Of a DNA stretch of 64,000 nucleotides, positions 45,202-57,404 are shown piece by piece (position 1 is the first letter of the stretch; each line of letters begins with the position of its first letter). The stretch is from Congeria kusceri. Its lineage: Eukaryota; Mollusca; Bivalvia; Myida; Dreissenidae. Position numbers and translations under genes: made by a program. A model generated the notes under the pieces. The model was not told the DNA's origin. It ran no database searches and was given only the letters and a program-made list of their open reading frames with translations. Location of the stretch: assembly GCA_027627225.1 (NCBI GenBank), contig CM051025.1:56483681-56547680 (forward strand), given 5' to 3'.

Positions 45202-46338
45202 TTATGTCTTTTGCTCATTTAAAGAAAGTCCCCCGCAACGTCTCCGTAAAGGCAACTCAAGATGTTCAGATTTGTTGTTGGCATTGTTGGCGTTCCGTAG
45301 TTTATTTCTACGGCAAACATATTGCTTAAAATATACGTATACTGCCAGAAAAAATATTCCCCGGCAGTAGTATATAGTTGTAGACACATCGTAAAACGTG
45401 TTAACAGTATCTGCAACACTTGGAAATTCACTTTTCAAAATCGTAGATATTTCAAAAGGTGTATGACATGTAATAAACACAATAAAAATAAAGAATATAA
45501 AACTCATTATATAAAAGTATGTTTCAAATCTGTGTTTGATCGAACCATGTTGCTTTCGAACAATTACAAAGCACTCCAAACCTAAAACGGCGCACGGGAC
45601 TATGAATAGGACACATAAATCCAATATTAAAAAAATAGTCCTAAGGGACGCAAAACGTCTAGAGAAAAAACATGATTTGCCATATAAAATTCTACCCGAA
45701 TCAGACAATAGCTCAAACGTTGTAATTTGGTCACTGTCATAGATGGTGTAAAATACGACTGCCCATACATTGTATGCAGCAGAAAAGAACCAGACCAGGC
45801 TGATAAAGAACATGCATCTCCCAGCTGTGATGAATCTGGAAGGATGAAGAATGTTGAGGATTTTCTCAGTCGTAAGCATAATCACGGTGTATGATACTGC
45901 TGTTCTGGACACACACAGTGCGTAAAAATATCCTTTACACATATAAACGGACATGGACCTCCCGTAGGCAAGGTGCAGATTGTATGGTATTGCACCGATG
46001 GCACAAACGCTATCTGCCATAGCCAGAGAGAATACAAAAACATTTGTTGTCCGGCCTAAAAGCCTTCGTTTGCAAATGAGAATTAGAACAGTAATGTTTC
46101 CCAATAGATTCAGCGAACATATTACTATATTTGTCACAAACAATGCATACTGATGAACTCTTAAGTCGTTGTTATCGTCTATGCTGTCGTTAGTTGGCGT
46201 TTCGTTGGTCATGGATGTCGAATTCATTATTGATTCTACGTTACTGTTTGTCCACTTGTAATTATGTCCATGTTGTGTGAAAATAATTGCTACCTGGTAT
46301 AATTCTTCGAACAAAATCACTCTCCTGTCCCTGCACAT
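45202..46338 (-). CDS. Class-A (rhodopsin-like) G-protein-coupled receptor, orphan, variant motifs
   Basis: Intact 378-residue single-exon frame predicted to be a plasma-membrane receptor. Seven hydrophobic segments are visible (about 65-89, 99-123, 135-158, 174-198, 233-260, 274-300, 311-337). Class-A landmarks: N81 of 'LLGNITV' (1.50), D109 in 'SLAMAD' (2.50), C134 and C223 for the TM3-ECL2 disulphide, W183 (4.50), P248 (5.50), P294 (6.50). Altered switches: DRY reads EKI (158-160), CWxP reads CHTP (291-294), NPxxY reads FLAVY (330-334). N-glycosylation sequons at N39, N45 and N50 favour M38 ('MNSTSMTNE') as the real start, at 46227; the longer M1 start is less convincing. Upstream on the same strand, 'cgttttatttcag' ending at 46568 could be the acceptor of a 5' UTR intron, followed by a short upstream ORF. 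The ligand is unknown. Pseudo-frames on the plus strand overlap it. Confidence 0.92.
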   Translation of the reverse strand: MCRDRRVILFEELYQVAIIFTQHGHNYKWTNSNVESIMNSTSMTNETPTNDSIDDNNDLRVHQYALFVTNIVICSLNLLGNITVLILICKRRLLGRTTNVFVFSLAMADSVCAIGAIPYNLHLAYGRSMSVYMCKGYFYALCVSRTAVSYTVIMLTTEKILNILHPSRFITAGRCMFFISLVWFFSAAYNVWAVVFYTIYDSDQITTFELLSDSGRILYGKSCFFSRRFASLRTIFLILDLCVLFIVPCAVLGLECFVIVRKQHGSIKHRFETYFYIMSFIFFIFIVFITCHTPFEISTILKSEFPSVADTVNTFYDVSTTIYYCRGIFFLAVYVYFKQYVCRRNKLRNANNANNKSEHLELPLRRRCGGLSLNEQKT

Positions 46339-46599
46339 TTACATGAGCACTGCATCTATTTTCATCCTCCGCAATATTCTGTTTCGTTTAAACAAATTAA
46401 TTTTCAATTTACCACTACTGTAACTGAAATGTTTGTAAGACCCATGTGGGTTGTTTGGGTAATTTCTAAACTGCTTCGATGTCCGTTATTCTTTAGTTGT
46501 TCGCCCACGAATGTTCATTTTGAGGTCCCGTTCGCTTAGACGTGCTGCACGGCACATGTTCCAATGTCTGAAATAAAACGAATATGAAATCGTTTATTA

Positions 46600-49139
46600 A
46601 ATACGGCTAAATCAACAACAAAACAAACATCGTTTAGATATACATATATATCGTAATATACATACCTATATAAGATTTTGAAAACTGTTGCATTGTAATT
46701 CAATGCTAATATTGCTATTTACATTGTAAAAAACAGAAGAGTGTTAAAGAATCGTTGAGTACAAATCAAATGACAAACAAGTTATTTAATCGCGATAAAT
46801 ATTATAATTTTCGAATATAAAGTGAAACAGTTCAATACGTGTATAATTCGCCATCTTAGGATAACAAGGTCTATCTTTCATGTAAAAAAGAAGCAGATAG
46901 GCCCTTGTAATACTGAAGTGGAGAATTATGTTTGATATTATTGTATCGTTTTAATAGGATGCGTGGAAAAATAATGGGTATGTGGACAATCGTATGCAAA
47001 TCCTTCACGTATACACGTGATAGCTATTTATTTCTATCTGATTATGTATTCACATTTTACTGATGTATGCTACAAAACTATGACATTTTATATTTGTAGT
47101 ATTCTATATAAGAGAACGAAAGCTCTGCACTAACCGATGGTAATGGGATGCTTTAAAGCCACACAAGGTGAAAGTGGTCAATTCAGAATTAACATTTATA
47201 ACAGCATTCGTATTGTCTGTAATAGCAAAGTGGGATGTAACATTTGACGGGAACATTTGATTTTAACGGATGTTTTTTCAAAAGAACTAAGCCTCCAAGT
47301 GAAACTGTTTACTAACACTAGTTTTATTAACTTGCCGAATATCGTGGCAACCCGGCGACATGCACGATGTTCTACGTAAACGAGACACATCGTCTAATTT
47401 CGTATTTTAAAAAATGTAAACACAAAACTGAATTTAAAAACTGTTCAAATACCACATAATTTATGGATATATGTAGAAGCTTTTCGCTTTTGACGGTTTA
47501 TTTCGTGTATATATGATTTCTTAAATAAACTTAACTTGTTTAGTTTCACTTTCAACACCTTGTTAGTGCCTTTAAAATATGTTTTCTGAAATGTCATTGT
47601 ACAACGGTAAAAGCCATTATATAACAAGCCTTAATTTTTCAGTAGTTTTCACGTGCCGTCTTATCACGTGTTCGTTAAAATTCAATAATGCCTCGTGTTC
47701 ATTAAAGTTCACTGTAACGCAAATCTTTTAGAATATCTTGGCATTCAGCCTACCGTGCAGTGTAATATTCAATCTACTAACGAGAAATAATGATACAATT
47801 TGAGACTCGAAAATAAAGTATTCCATAGAAGCAGAAAATACTATTTTGATAAGAACACACATACATAATTGTATTTATGGTATGTCAGCCACAAATTGGT
47901 CTTTGTTTAGTTCAAGCAATGAATTTATTCTCCTGTGTATAGGAAGCCACATTTTGTGACTTGTTTTCAAACTGAATTATTTAGAAGATAGCATCGTTAC
48001 CTTTCTCATAGCTATTACTTTTATTTTACAGATAATTAGCAGTTTACAACTATTGAATATGGGAAATTACGTATAGAACAGGGATGTTCACGCAGAAAGC
48101 CGTGTTAATTATCTACTAACTGTACCCACAAAAATAAACATCAGGCTGCAAAGTGTACCTTCCGTTTCATAACCATTGAACGTTCTTGTTTTCACATCAT
48201 TTACAGCTTGCTGTGGGTTTCCACCAGCCAGTACGCTATGTACACAAACACGAGGATATATATTTCTGTCAGGTGTACGATCTTTACTAATGTGTTTCGA
48301 ATTCCAGATACTAGAAGCATACGTCTGCATAATTAAACCAGATACTGTGAAAATCTAATTAATTTTCAAGAAAAGTTGTTAAATTTTAATGCAAATATAC
48401 ACAGGTATTTGTATAAAATCTTTGTCCACTTCACATACGGTCACCACATTAAAGATAAAATTTCACGTTGCTGACTTGAATTGCATACGATAACAAATAC
48501 AAGATCGTAATCTGTTTTGCGAAATGTTTAATATTTTTTTCGAAAGTTAAGCGACTTTCATGAAAAAAGTCATTAATATCTTGCCGGCATAGTTTAACGT
48601 TTTATGAAAATCTTTGATTTCTTCTTGATAACCGTGTACTATTTTCATTAAAACGTACAAAATGTTTGGCGAAAGTTTTTCTCTTTCATGATTTTTGAAA
48701 AGTTGTTCACATTTCAAGATCATCATCTTTTGCAGAAGTATGCCACCATAAGACACAGAAATTTGTTCCAAAGATTGTATTGCAAAGTTATTAAAAGAAC
48801 ATTTTTGAAGTTTGAGTTTGGTGCTTATGCGTTACATTTTGTTGAAATATATTTCAGTGGAAGTATGTTAATAATTTTCCAAGAGACGAAATTCTGTCTC
48901 ATTTTATTACACGAAAATAACCGTTTTGGTTGTTTTAATTCAGCGCTTTCATTTACTAAAAACATGGTAATGGAATTTATTTGAATAAAGTTATTAAGTG
49001 ATAACCATCTGCCGCAGTCGTATGCATATATCGTAATTGGTAACAAATGAGGATCGTGTAAACTTCACATTACCCACATAACATTTATACGGTAAGACAG
49101 CACTGCTTTTTAGTAATCGTGTATTCCAGAACAAAATGA
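46600..49139. other. Intergenic upstream of the GPCR, nothing recognised
   Basis: AT-rich. Would contain the GPCR promoter and any 5' exon, but no convincing TATA/CCAAT arrangement or coding exon was seen. Confidence 0.35.
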
Positions 49140-49380
49140 AATATAATGTAATGCAATGTTATGTAATGTAGCGTAGCGTAGCGTAACGTAACGTAGCATA
49201 TATAATATAATATAATATAATATAATATAATATAATATAATATAATATAATATAATATAATATAATATAATATAATATAATATAATATAATATAATATAA
49301 TATAATATAATATAATATAATATAATATAATATAATATAAAAGTAATATAATATAATATAATATAATATAATATAATAAA
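49140..49380. repeat. TATAA pentanucleotide microsatellite
   Basis: Almost uninterrupted 'tataa' units from about 49199 to 49378, with a single 'aagtaa' break near 49340. It is preceded by degenerate pentamers ('gcgta', 'acgta', 'atgta') at 49142-49198, suggesting that the array grew from a mixed pentamer. The minus-strand ILYYIILYY frame is an artefact of the repeat. Confidence 0.97.
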
Positions 49381-50550
49381 TATGATTTAAATCACAATCC
49401 TTTGACAAACGAGCTACTCTTAATAACAATTAAATAATAATATTCTGATTGTACAAACCTGTGCTACATATTAGTTATTGTCTTATATCCTAACTGAGGA
49501 ATAGTATCGCAAAAACTATAGTATCACAAGTGCATAATTCATCAGAAAATGTGAGTGTTAATATAGCATTTTTTATTACATCAAAATAAAAGACGTACTC
49601 GTTTTCTACACATCACATGCCCTATTTTCGTACTTACTTAGGGATATATCCGTTTACAGAACTATTGAATGTAATAAAGTATCCGAAATACCAACTCCTC
49701 ACGTGCTAGCTCCGTGGCAGGCTGCAATGCAATGCTGACATCGGTTTCCAAAGCAGAGCTTCATTATTCCAATATTGGTTGTCCGGATCAGCACAGCTGA
49801 TAACGTCGAATGGAGTACTTTGCATCAGTTAAACCATGCTGTTCGAACTCGGGAGGCTGCATATTGATAATGCTAAATGTGCAGTGTGGTTTGTTGGACC
49901 TTTTTTGTCACCATGTGCGTTGCATACGTTGCAGAAATGCACACAAAGTAAAGCTGTATAGTTAGCATTGAGTTAGACATGCAAAACATTCGTAGAAAAA
50001 GGTCATTTAAAAGGACGTTGACATTGGCAAATACCCTACTTATTTTAATAACAAACTGTAATATCAGTCTAATAAACTGTTCAACACTTTTAGTCAACAT
50101 GACCGCAACTATAAGGCAATTAACGGGTAATATTAGATCTTGAATGCAAAACTTCTAGTATTGGACACGCTTGTGATTACGCAGTGGTTCATTAAAGGTT
50201 ACTTGTATCGGGACAACTAGCTTTATGTAACTGGTGCGAAAAACAACATTTTTAAGAAACGATGCCAAACTTACATTTCCATTATGAATACAGACGTGTG
50301 ACAGTTCAAGTTTCTGAGTTTTTCATATCCAGACTTTTAATCACAATGTCATATAAACCCGGAAAATGTTATTAAAGTATGTCTGTTCTTAAGAACCAAA
50401 TATATATATACTATAATTTCATCACTAACTTCTTATAAGAAATATGTGTGCTTCTAGGAAACAATTATTATATGTAGGTTTATAAGATTAGCTCCAGTCA
50501 CGTGTCTATATGACTTGTAAACGATAGTATTTCACTATTCGCAGTGCAAC
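49381..50550. other. Intergenic, nothing recognised
   Basis: No feature supported on either strand. Confidence 0.35.
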
Positions 50551-50556
50551 ACGGGG

Positions 50557-50720
50557 TACGGCGTCCGCTTTATGACCGGGAGGCAATCCCAGCACTGGAT
50601 ACGGCGTCCGCTTTATGACCGGGAGGCAATCCCAACACAGGATACGGCGTCCGCTTTATGACCGGGAGGCAATCCCAACACAGGCTACGGCGTCCGCTTT
50701 ATGACCGGGAGGCAATCCCT
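50557..50720. repeat. 43-bp minisatellite, 4 copies
   Basis: 'tacggcgtccgctttatgac' followed by 'cgggaggcaatccca' starts at 50557, 50600, 50643 and 50686: exact 43-bp period, fourth copy partial. Copies differ by only a few bases and are clearly GC-richer than their surroundings. Confidence 0.95.
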
Positions 50721-51203
50721 ACTGAGGGAGCGTCATCGCATATCCACTAAGTACTCATTGTGCTCCGCAAACGGGTTTGGTTGTTTCCCATCAACCTCAA
50801 AATCGAGTCAAATTAAATAAGTTTAAAATAAATGCAGTTTTAAGGCGTGGTACAGTATAAATGCCTGCCATTTTAATCGCATATTAAATAAACACTATGA
50901 TATCGCAGCATATACTCTGACATCATTTGTGCAATACTAAAATTATATTACTACTGTATTTCACAATTGTGTCATTGTATAACACTGTCCAGTTTGTAAG
51001 ATTTCAGCCACATTTGTGCCAGCTACGTTATTCAGAAGATTAACGTTCAACTCCAGCTAATATAATCATGTAACAATACTATATAGATGTAAAAAATAAT
51101 ATAAGATGCACATTATAAGATGCATAATTATAAAATTTTTATTAATATTGTATTGATGAAACATTTTTCTATAAAACAATAATATACTGTTAAAATGCTT
51201 TTT

Positions 51204-52328
51204 AACCAAATTTTTCGAAGAAAAATTTGGTTATTAGGTTGGGTTATGTCGTTGGGCGGGCGTTCGGGTGGACGGGCTGGCGGGCGGACGGCCGGGCGGG
51301 CGGAGTGGCGGCGTCAGCTTTTCGTTTCCGCTATCTAACTCGAGAACGGATTGAGATATTTTAATGAAATTTCATACATAGATACCTTATATCGAGACCT
51401 CGCTTGGGATTGCATATGGAGTGGGTGGGGTCAAGGTCACCATTACTCAAAATTGAAAAACGGTTTCCGCTCAATAACTTAAGAATCCATAGAGATATTT
51501 TAATGAAACTTCATACATAGATACCATATTCGAGACCTCGGTTGGGGTTGCATATGGAGTGGGTAAGGTCAAGGTCACCGTTACTAAATATAGAAAAACG
51601 GTCTCTGCTCAAAAACTTGAGAACGCATCCAGATTTTGTATGAAACTGCATACATATATACCTTACATCGAAGCCTTGCTTGAGATTGCATATGGGTTGG
51701 GTGTGGTCAAGGTCAAGGTGACAGTTAATAAAAATAGAAAATGGTTTCCGCTTAATAACTTGAGAACGCATCAAGATATTCCAATGAAACTTCATATATA
51801 GATACCTTATATCGAGACCTCACTTGGGATTTCATATGTGGTGGGTGGGGTCAAGGCAAAGGTCACCGTAACTAAAATAGAAAAACAGTTTTCACTCAAT
51901 AACTTGACAATGCATCGAGATATTTTAATGAAACTTCATACATAGATAATTTATATCGAGACCTAGATTGGGATTGCATATAGGGTGGGTGGGATCAAAA
52001 TTTATATTACTAAAAACAGAAAAATGGTTTCCGCTCAATAACTTGAGAATGCATCAAGATATTTGAATGAAACTTCATACATAGATACCTTGTATCTAGA
52101 CCACACTTGGGATTGCATATGGGATGGGTGAGATCAAGGTCAAGGTCAATGTTACAAAAAATGCAAAAACGATTTCTGCTCAATAATTAGAGAACGCACG
52201 CGATATTTTAATGACAGTTCATACATAGATACCCTATAACGAGACCTCGCTTAGGAATGCATATGGCTCTCAGAACTTTCTTTAATTATTGTGCTGAAGT
52301 TTATGCATTTCGTTTGAAAAATTTGGTT
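51204..52328. mobile_element. TIR-bounded ~140-bp tandem-array element
   Basis: The left end 'aaccaaatttttcga' is complementary to the right end 'tttgaaaaatttggtt', with a further hairpin just inside the left end ('ccaaatttttcgaagaaaaatttgg'). After a GC-rich 'gggcgggcg...gggcgg' stretch (51250-51305) come seven units of 137-154 bp sharing 'tcatacatagatacctta', 'gagacctcgcttgggattgc', 'ggggtcaaggtcacc' and 'cggtttccgctcaataactt'. I recall such arrays as common in bivalve genomes. The open frames inside are repeat artefacts. The transposition mechanism is unknown. Confidence 0.8.
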
Positions 52329-54200
52329 TTGCACTGCACTAAACTAAGTACTCTACACAACAACATTACATAGCATTACGTATAGTTAAATATATCTAAT
52401 TATTATATTATCATATATACAATAATACATTTGTTAGGATTTATTCTACATTTATTCGACAAACTCACAAATGTGCTTTGGGCCTACAGTATAATACACA
52501 GAATACTTTAGCTTATAAAGTTTATGAAAGCTTAAGTGTAATTTACAGGATTCTGATTTTCCATCCATTACCACTTATACGTACTACAGCGGCGATCAAT
52601 GCGCTCAGATGTATTTAATTGCCATGTTTACAACGAACAAATAGTAATGCATTTGCACTGGGTGAATCTCTACATATTATAATAGTTTTGCCATGAACCG
52701 AGACACAATTTCTCCTCCTGACCACCTGCCACACGACAGCAAATATGGAGGCATGCATATATACCACACACCACAACTTATTCAACAAATTACACGCTCA
52801 CAAAAAACAATATGTACACATAGGTTTATTGCCTTCTATCAGTGTATACAAGACATGTCTTTCAAAAGACAATCGGCGTTGAAATTGAGAAGTCATTTTT
52901 TGCACTAAATATAATACAAGAGGACCAAGATTATCGGTTATGTGACTTCTCGGACCCGAGATTTTAGGTCCCTATTTAGGAGACTTTTCAATAATAACAT
53001 TTATACACAATGATAAAATTATAGGAAATATAAGCTCCATCAAATATGCTAATATGTGTTTGCTTATTTATCAGAAAAATACCAGATATTCACCACTTTA
53101 TATTTTGTCCTTTTCCCAAGAAACCTTAACACTATTGACAGGCAGACGTGACGCAAGCTCAACAGGCATCATTGTACGTTGTGTACGTTGTGACTGATTA
53201 TCGTGCCCGTGATATGTAGCATTGTAATTGCTATTTACAGAGCGCGCCGATTATGTAGGCTAAACAAAATAGTTATTTCATTATGTGAATGAATATAACA
53301 TTTTGATCATGACATACAATTAGGAAAATTGTTCATAATTATGTTCAGTTCTAGAGTGTATATCGAAGATATGTTCATAACTTAATTTTAACCGCTTTTG
53401 TAAACAATTATGTAATTTTATTCCTCAAAAGTGTGCAACAGTTATTGGTATACGTTACACCATTGTTGTAAGTTTGCATTCCCTAAAATTAGAAAAATGT
53501 CCCAATTGTATTGGCATTAAATATTACCGTTGCATAATTATCGCAAGGAATCAAGGACTTACGATGAGTAAATTATTTTTTTACGAATACCAAGTATTTA
53601 ATATTTGATATGTGTTTAAATGTCAAATAATTCTCAAGAAAATGTCTGCTTTTATAACACCGTCATCAACAGCAGTTTAAGCCATGTGTTCGTTCAGTAC
53701 GTAGTAAACGGCTTATGTCACTTGAAATTATTTTTCACCATTTCATTCTTTTGCAGCAAATTTGCCATTCTGCCAATTGCAAATGTACACCATTTGCAGA
53801 AAGTTTGCTCTTCTGCCATTTAGCAAAGGATTAGAATAGCAGATTAGGTTGAAAGGAACATTTATTTTTACATGATTTGCCTGAAGAAGTGAACACGTAA
53901 ATAGGCGCAATTGTACATAAAATATTCGGCGCAGTTTTGCTGTTATTTGCATTTTAAACTATCGAGTGATGAAATATAACGACGTGTGAACAGGTATTAA
54001 GTAGCCAACTTCCAAATTACATAGTAATTAAAGACACAATATTAAATGCTTTAAAAATAACTTTTCTTGATTTATGCGACACGTGTATAAACTTTAAAAA
54101 CGAATATACAGCCTGTAACGAAGAAGGCAAGAGCGTGGGAAACTAATCTGCATATTGAGCTTGAGCTCAAAACGGATAGTAATTGAACAAATCAAAATGC
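52329..54200. other. Intergenic, nothing recognised
   Basis: No coding, RNA or repeat feature could be supported. Confidence 0.35.
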
Positions 54201-54213
54201 TCATTACTATACG

Positions 54214-54246
54214 TCTAACCAATCAGCGTGTAGCTTATATAATAAC
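54214..54246 (+). promoter_or_regulatory. CCAAT + TATA promoter-like sequence
   Basis: 'aaccaatcagcgtg' is followed about 15 bp later by 'ttatataataac', the order and rough spacing of a CCAAT/TATA core promoter reading rightward. The nearest downstream coding relic is the BED finger at 54957. Chance occurrence in AT-rich DNA cannot be excluded. Confidence 0.3.
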
Positions 54247-54956
54247 GTTAGGGTTGGGAGAGTATGCACATTAATGAACACTTGCAAAGAATTATTGAAA
54301 ACGATAGATCTTCAAAATGAAAATATGCAGGTTTTAATATAAAAATGTTAATAAAACGAGAGAAAATTAATGTCTCTATGTTTAATATTTTATTATATAT
54401 GTTTTAATCAGATTTGAAGAAACTGTGATATGTTATTTGTCTTTATTAATAAGTATTATTTGCAGTTTAATGCCTAGATAGAAAAGAAGAGAGAGAATAG
54501 CCCAACAGAATAAGATTTAATGACGGAAACACATAATTGTACATGTATCATCATTTTTTCTAAACCCATTATCCAGCATATGCTGTAATGGGGTCACACC
54601 ACACGAACTTTGACAGGAATATTAAACAAACAAGATGACACAATCGATTATGCCAATTAGGTACGTCCCTCTTGATAAGAGTTGATTCTCTACCAATTAA
54701 CAATGTCAATTAATGTCAATTATCAAGGTTCCAACCAACTATTGAAATCAAATGAATCCATTGTTAACCAGTCATTAATTTTGCAATCGGCAAAACTTTG
54801 AAGATTGTCTTATCCAATCAGTTGGCATCTTTTTATTACTGGTATTTCAATTTGTTTTCTTACTTTATTCTTGAATACAAACCAGTGTATTGTGCAGACG
54901 AAAAGAATATTGCAAAGTTATTAACTTATTAGTACATTCAACTTAACGAATTAACT

Positions 54957-55060
54957 ATGCCTCCAAAGGTTTCATCTGACGTGTGGAAACATTTCAAGCG
55001 TTCGGCGGACAAAATGCAATCTTTGCAGTAAGGAATTAGCCTATAATTACGAATATTATA
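54957..55060 (+). pseudogene. BED-type zinc finger fragment, frameshifted
   Basis: From ATG 54957 the frame reads 'MPPKVSSDVWKHFKRSADK'. One extra base then shifts it, and the +1 frame continues 'KCNLCSKELAYNY' to about 55055. V-W-x-H-F plus C-x2-C is the front half of a BED finger, found at the N-terminus of hAT transposases and of ZBED genes derived from them. The His half and any transposase domain are missing. In the original frame 'cagtaagg' could act as a splice donor, but the +1 match makes a frameshifted relic more likely. Confidence 0.65.
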
Positions 55061-55601
55061 ATTAATTACTAATTCAAACATTGATTATACTGAGCAAATT
55101 TGTATTCAGGTTACTTTTCCGTTAAACTTCCGTTTATTTTTGAAAGGCATAACAACATTGCACGCTACACAAATCAAATGAAACGCACAATTTACGAACA
55201 GAAATCGACGTAGTTTGTTTAATGTCCTGTTTTCAATAATTTAAAACTGTTGTGTTTTCAAAATAGAAGTATCGTAATTTTGTAAGATATGGTTCTTCTA
55301 GATGTAAACTTAATTTTGCAACTTTAACATGCTCCAGATTCCGACCGCCAATGCCGATCTATACGGTTATCCGGATAGTATCCGGATATTACATACGAAT
55401 ATCAGGATACCAATTCTGGAATCCGTTGACATTCCTAATGTAAAGCCACATTAAGGTGGAAATTTAAATTTAAAATAAATGATTAAACTAGTCATTTAAA
55501 TGTCTGGTAAATTTGTATTATTGTATGTTCAAGCTTCAGTTATACCCTGGGTTAGCAAACTATTTGGATACTGTTTAAAATATAAAACACTGATCCAAAG
55601 T

Positions 55602-55657
55602 AACATGTTTTAGTATGCACATTTACTAACAAGTAAATGTGCATACTAAAACATGTT
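55602..55657. repeat. Perfect 26-bp hairpin with 4-nt loop
   Basis: 55602-55627 ('aacatgttttagtatgcaca' then 'tttact') is exactly complementary to 55632-55657. The loop 'aaca' is too short for a normal pre-miRNA. Probably a fold-back scar or palindromic insertion. Confidence 0.93.
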
Positions 55658-55859
55658 TCTTTGTTTGTAATTACCAATGTTTTCTCAATTTGTTGTACCA
55701 GTGTCTTTTTAAAATTCACACAAGTGGGTTTATTACACGACCCTCGAAATTAAAATACTTCACTGACCACAATAACGGGATTTTTCCATGCAAAGATCAT
55801 GCATGGGAACTACATTCCTTTCAAGGGAAAATAGGACACACCAAATGTCTTTAAAATGT

Positions 55860-56760
55860 AAATAATGGAGGAAAAACTTGTCAAATATCATGTATTTTTA
55901 CGTGTTTGTAAAATCTTTAAAGAAAATGTTCAAAACGGAATAGCTTTGATGATAAATTTGATTTTATATATTCAGGAAAGGTTATTGAAAATGAAATGCA
56001 ATGATTTTCAAAATAAAGCATGCTGTGTTCGTACATATGGAATAATTAATGAATTATTACATAATAACAAATTATCACGTGTTTATAACAATGTACTACG
56101 GAATATATTTGTAAAACTGGTGAAACTATCGACATATAACAAATCATTTAAACGTGTCATGATTTCAAATTCATTTAAATTTAATAGTTAACACCAGTTT
56201 TCTTTCCATATATATAGACAAAATAGATTGTCAGAAATCACTAATTTTGTTCTACTTTTTTTTTCTGAAAATGTACATTCACAGGCATCAATCATAGATT
56301 GGAATAAATAAACCCACACCTTACAAGAGTTTGCACGAAATGTATAGTGAAATGAAATAAATGGAATATAAAGTGTCATGATGATACAAATATATTGTAC
56401 CTGTTTTGTATCAGACTCAGTCTTCGAAGGAGAAGTTTTCCATTGTCATCTTTCGGTATTAAACTTTACATCCCACAGCTTAGTCTTTACTGTGTAATCT
56501 GTTGATATCTCATGTGTCGATCATATCGCATAAACATATGAGTTAATCGTAAGAATAAACAGGACTATCATGTTTCATCCCAAAGTGAAACGTCATGACC
56601 AGCCGTGCTGGAATATCTGGACCTCGTGAAACGAAATTTTACACGAACGGACAAAGAGGTGTTTTACTGTTCATCGTGTTGGTCTTGCGTTCGTGTTTTC
56701 AGGGGTTGGTTTAGACAAGTTTAACTGTACTTAGATTAGCAAGTTTAAGGAACCGGTAAG
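55860..56760. repeat. ~0.9-kb block duplicated in direct orientation, left copy
   Basis: Collinear with 61410-62290: 'ggaatagctttgatgataaa' / 'gggatagctctaatgagaat', 'ttcaggaaagg' at 55971 / 61496, 'ggtgaaactat' near 56118 / 61680, 'cccaaagtga' at 56579 / 62013, 'gttttcaggggttggtttaga' / 'ttttcacagggctcggcttaa'. The offset is about 5.4-5.5 kb. The lectin gene lies between the copies. The 108-residue plus frame at 55865-56191 is not preserved in the other copy, so it is probably not coding. Confidence 0.75.
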
Positions 56761-57044
56761 CCTAATTAATACATGTATTGGCAGATGTTAGAACCTAGTT
56801 CACCAGCCAATGAAGGGGCATATACGATACCAGTCTTTCTTGGATGTGTTTTTAATATAACTGTAAGTTGCAAAATAACTAGTTACGTTAGATACATTTT
56901 CTACATCATTAAAAGTGTGTGTGTTGAATCGCAGCATAGGTAGTTCTAAATTATTTTGCCATGTCCATAATTTACTTTTCACAATGTAGAATTCTGTTAA
57001 GTACTACTGTGTCACAATGTATGCCTTCATATTGTTTTAATCGT

Positions 57045-57145
57045 GTCAGTCAATTGCGCATGTCAATGGCGCATGTCGATTGCGCATGTCAATTGCGCAT
57101 GTCAAGGGCGCATGTCAATGGCGCATGTCAATGGCGCATGATGTT
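57045..57145. repeat. 13-bp minisatellite (gcgcatgtcaatg)
   Basis: About seven units of 'cgcatgtcaatgg' with variants 'attg', 'aggg', 'gatt', just upstream of the lectin signal-peptide exon. Confidence 0.9.
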
Positions 57146-57334
57146 ACATAATGATAATCTATGGCATTGACATTGAACTTTAGATGGTAAAATCTCGACA
57201 CTAAATACATTTGTAGATAAGAAGAATTTCGTGAACGACAAACAACGCAATCGCCAAATAATTATCAGAACACGGGACATTGACAAGTTTCAACCTGTTT
57301 TTCATTTGTAATCAACGATTCTAACGCATTGAAA

Positions 57335-57404
57335 ATGTGTTTTATTCTGTTTCTGCTGTTGACATGTTGTGTGATTCCCAGAGCCCAATCGGCAGCACTG
57401 AAAG
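57335..57404 (+). CDS. Lectin exon 1: signal peptide
   Basis: The ATG at 57335 in 'gaaaatg' opens 'MCFILFLLLTCCVIPRAQSA', then 'ALK' and a phase-1 donor G|gtaatt at 57405. A hydrophobic core of about 9 residues followed by small residues (AQSA) is a standard secretory signal with likely cleavage near residue 20. Confidence 0.8.

Noticed and set aside
45026..45742. Plus-strand frames across the GPCR (114, 87, 68 residues)
   Set aside because: Antisense shadows of the receptor coding sequence.
49085..49429. 114-residue ILYY-repeat frame
   Set aside because: Translation of the TATAA microsatellite.
51511..51801. Overlapping 94- and 80-residue frames on both strands
   Set aside because: Both lie in the ~140-bp repeat units and are not kept from unit to unit.
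55602..55657. microRNA precursor
   Set aside because: Perfect stem and 4-nt loop do not fit animal pre-miRNA geometry.
55865..56191. 108-residue plus-strand frame
   Set aside because: The homologous block at 61440-61760 has stops and indels throughout, so the frame is not under constraint.
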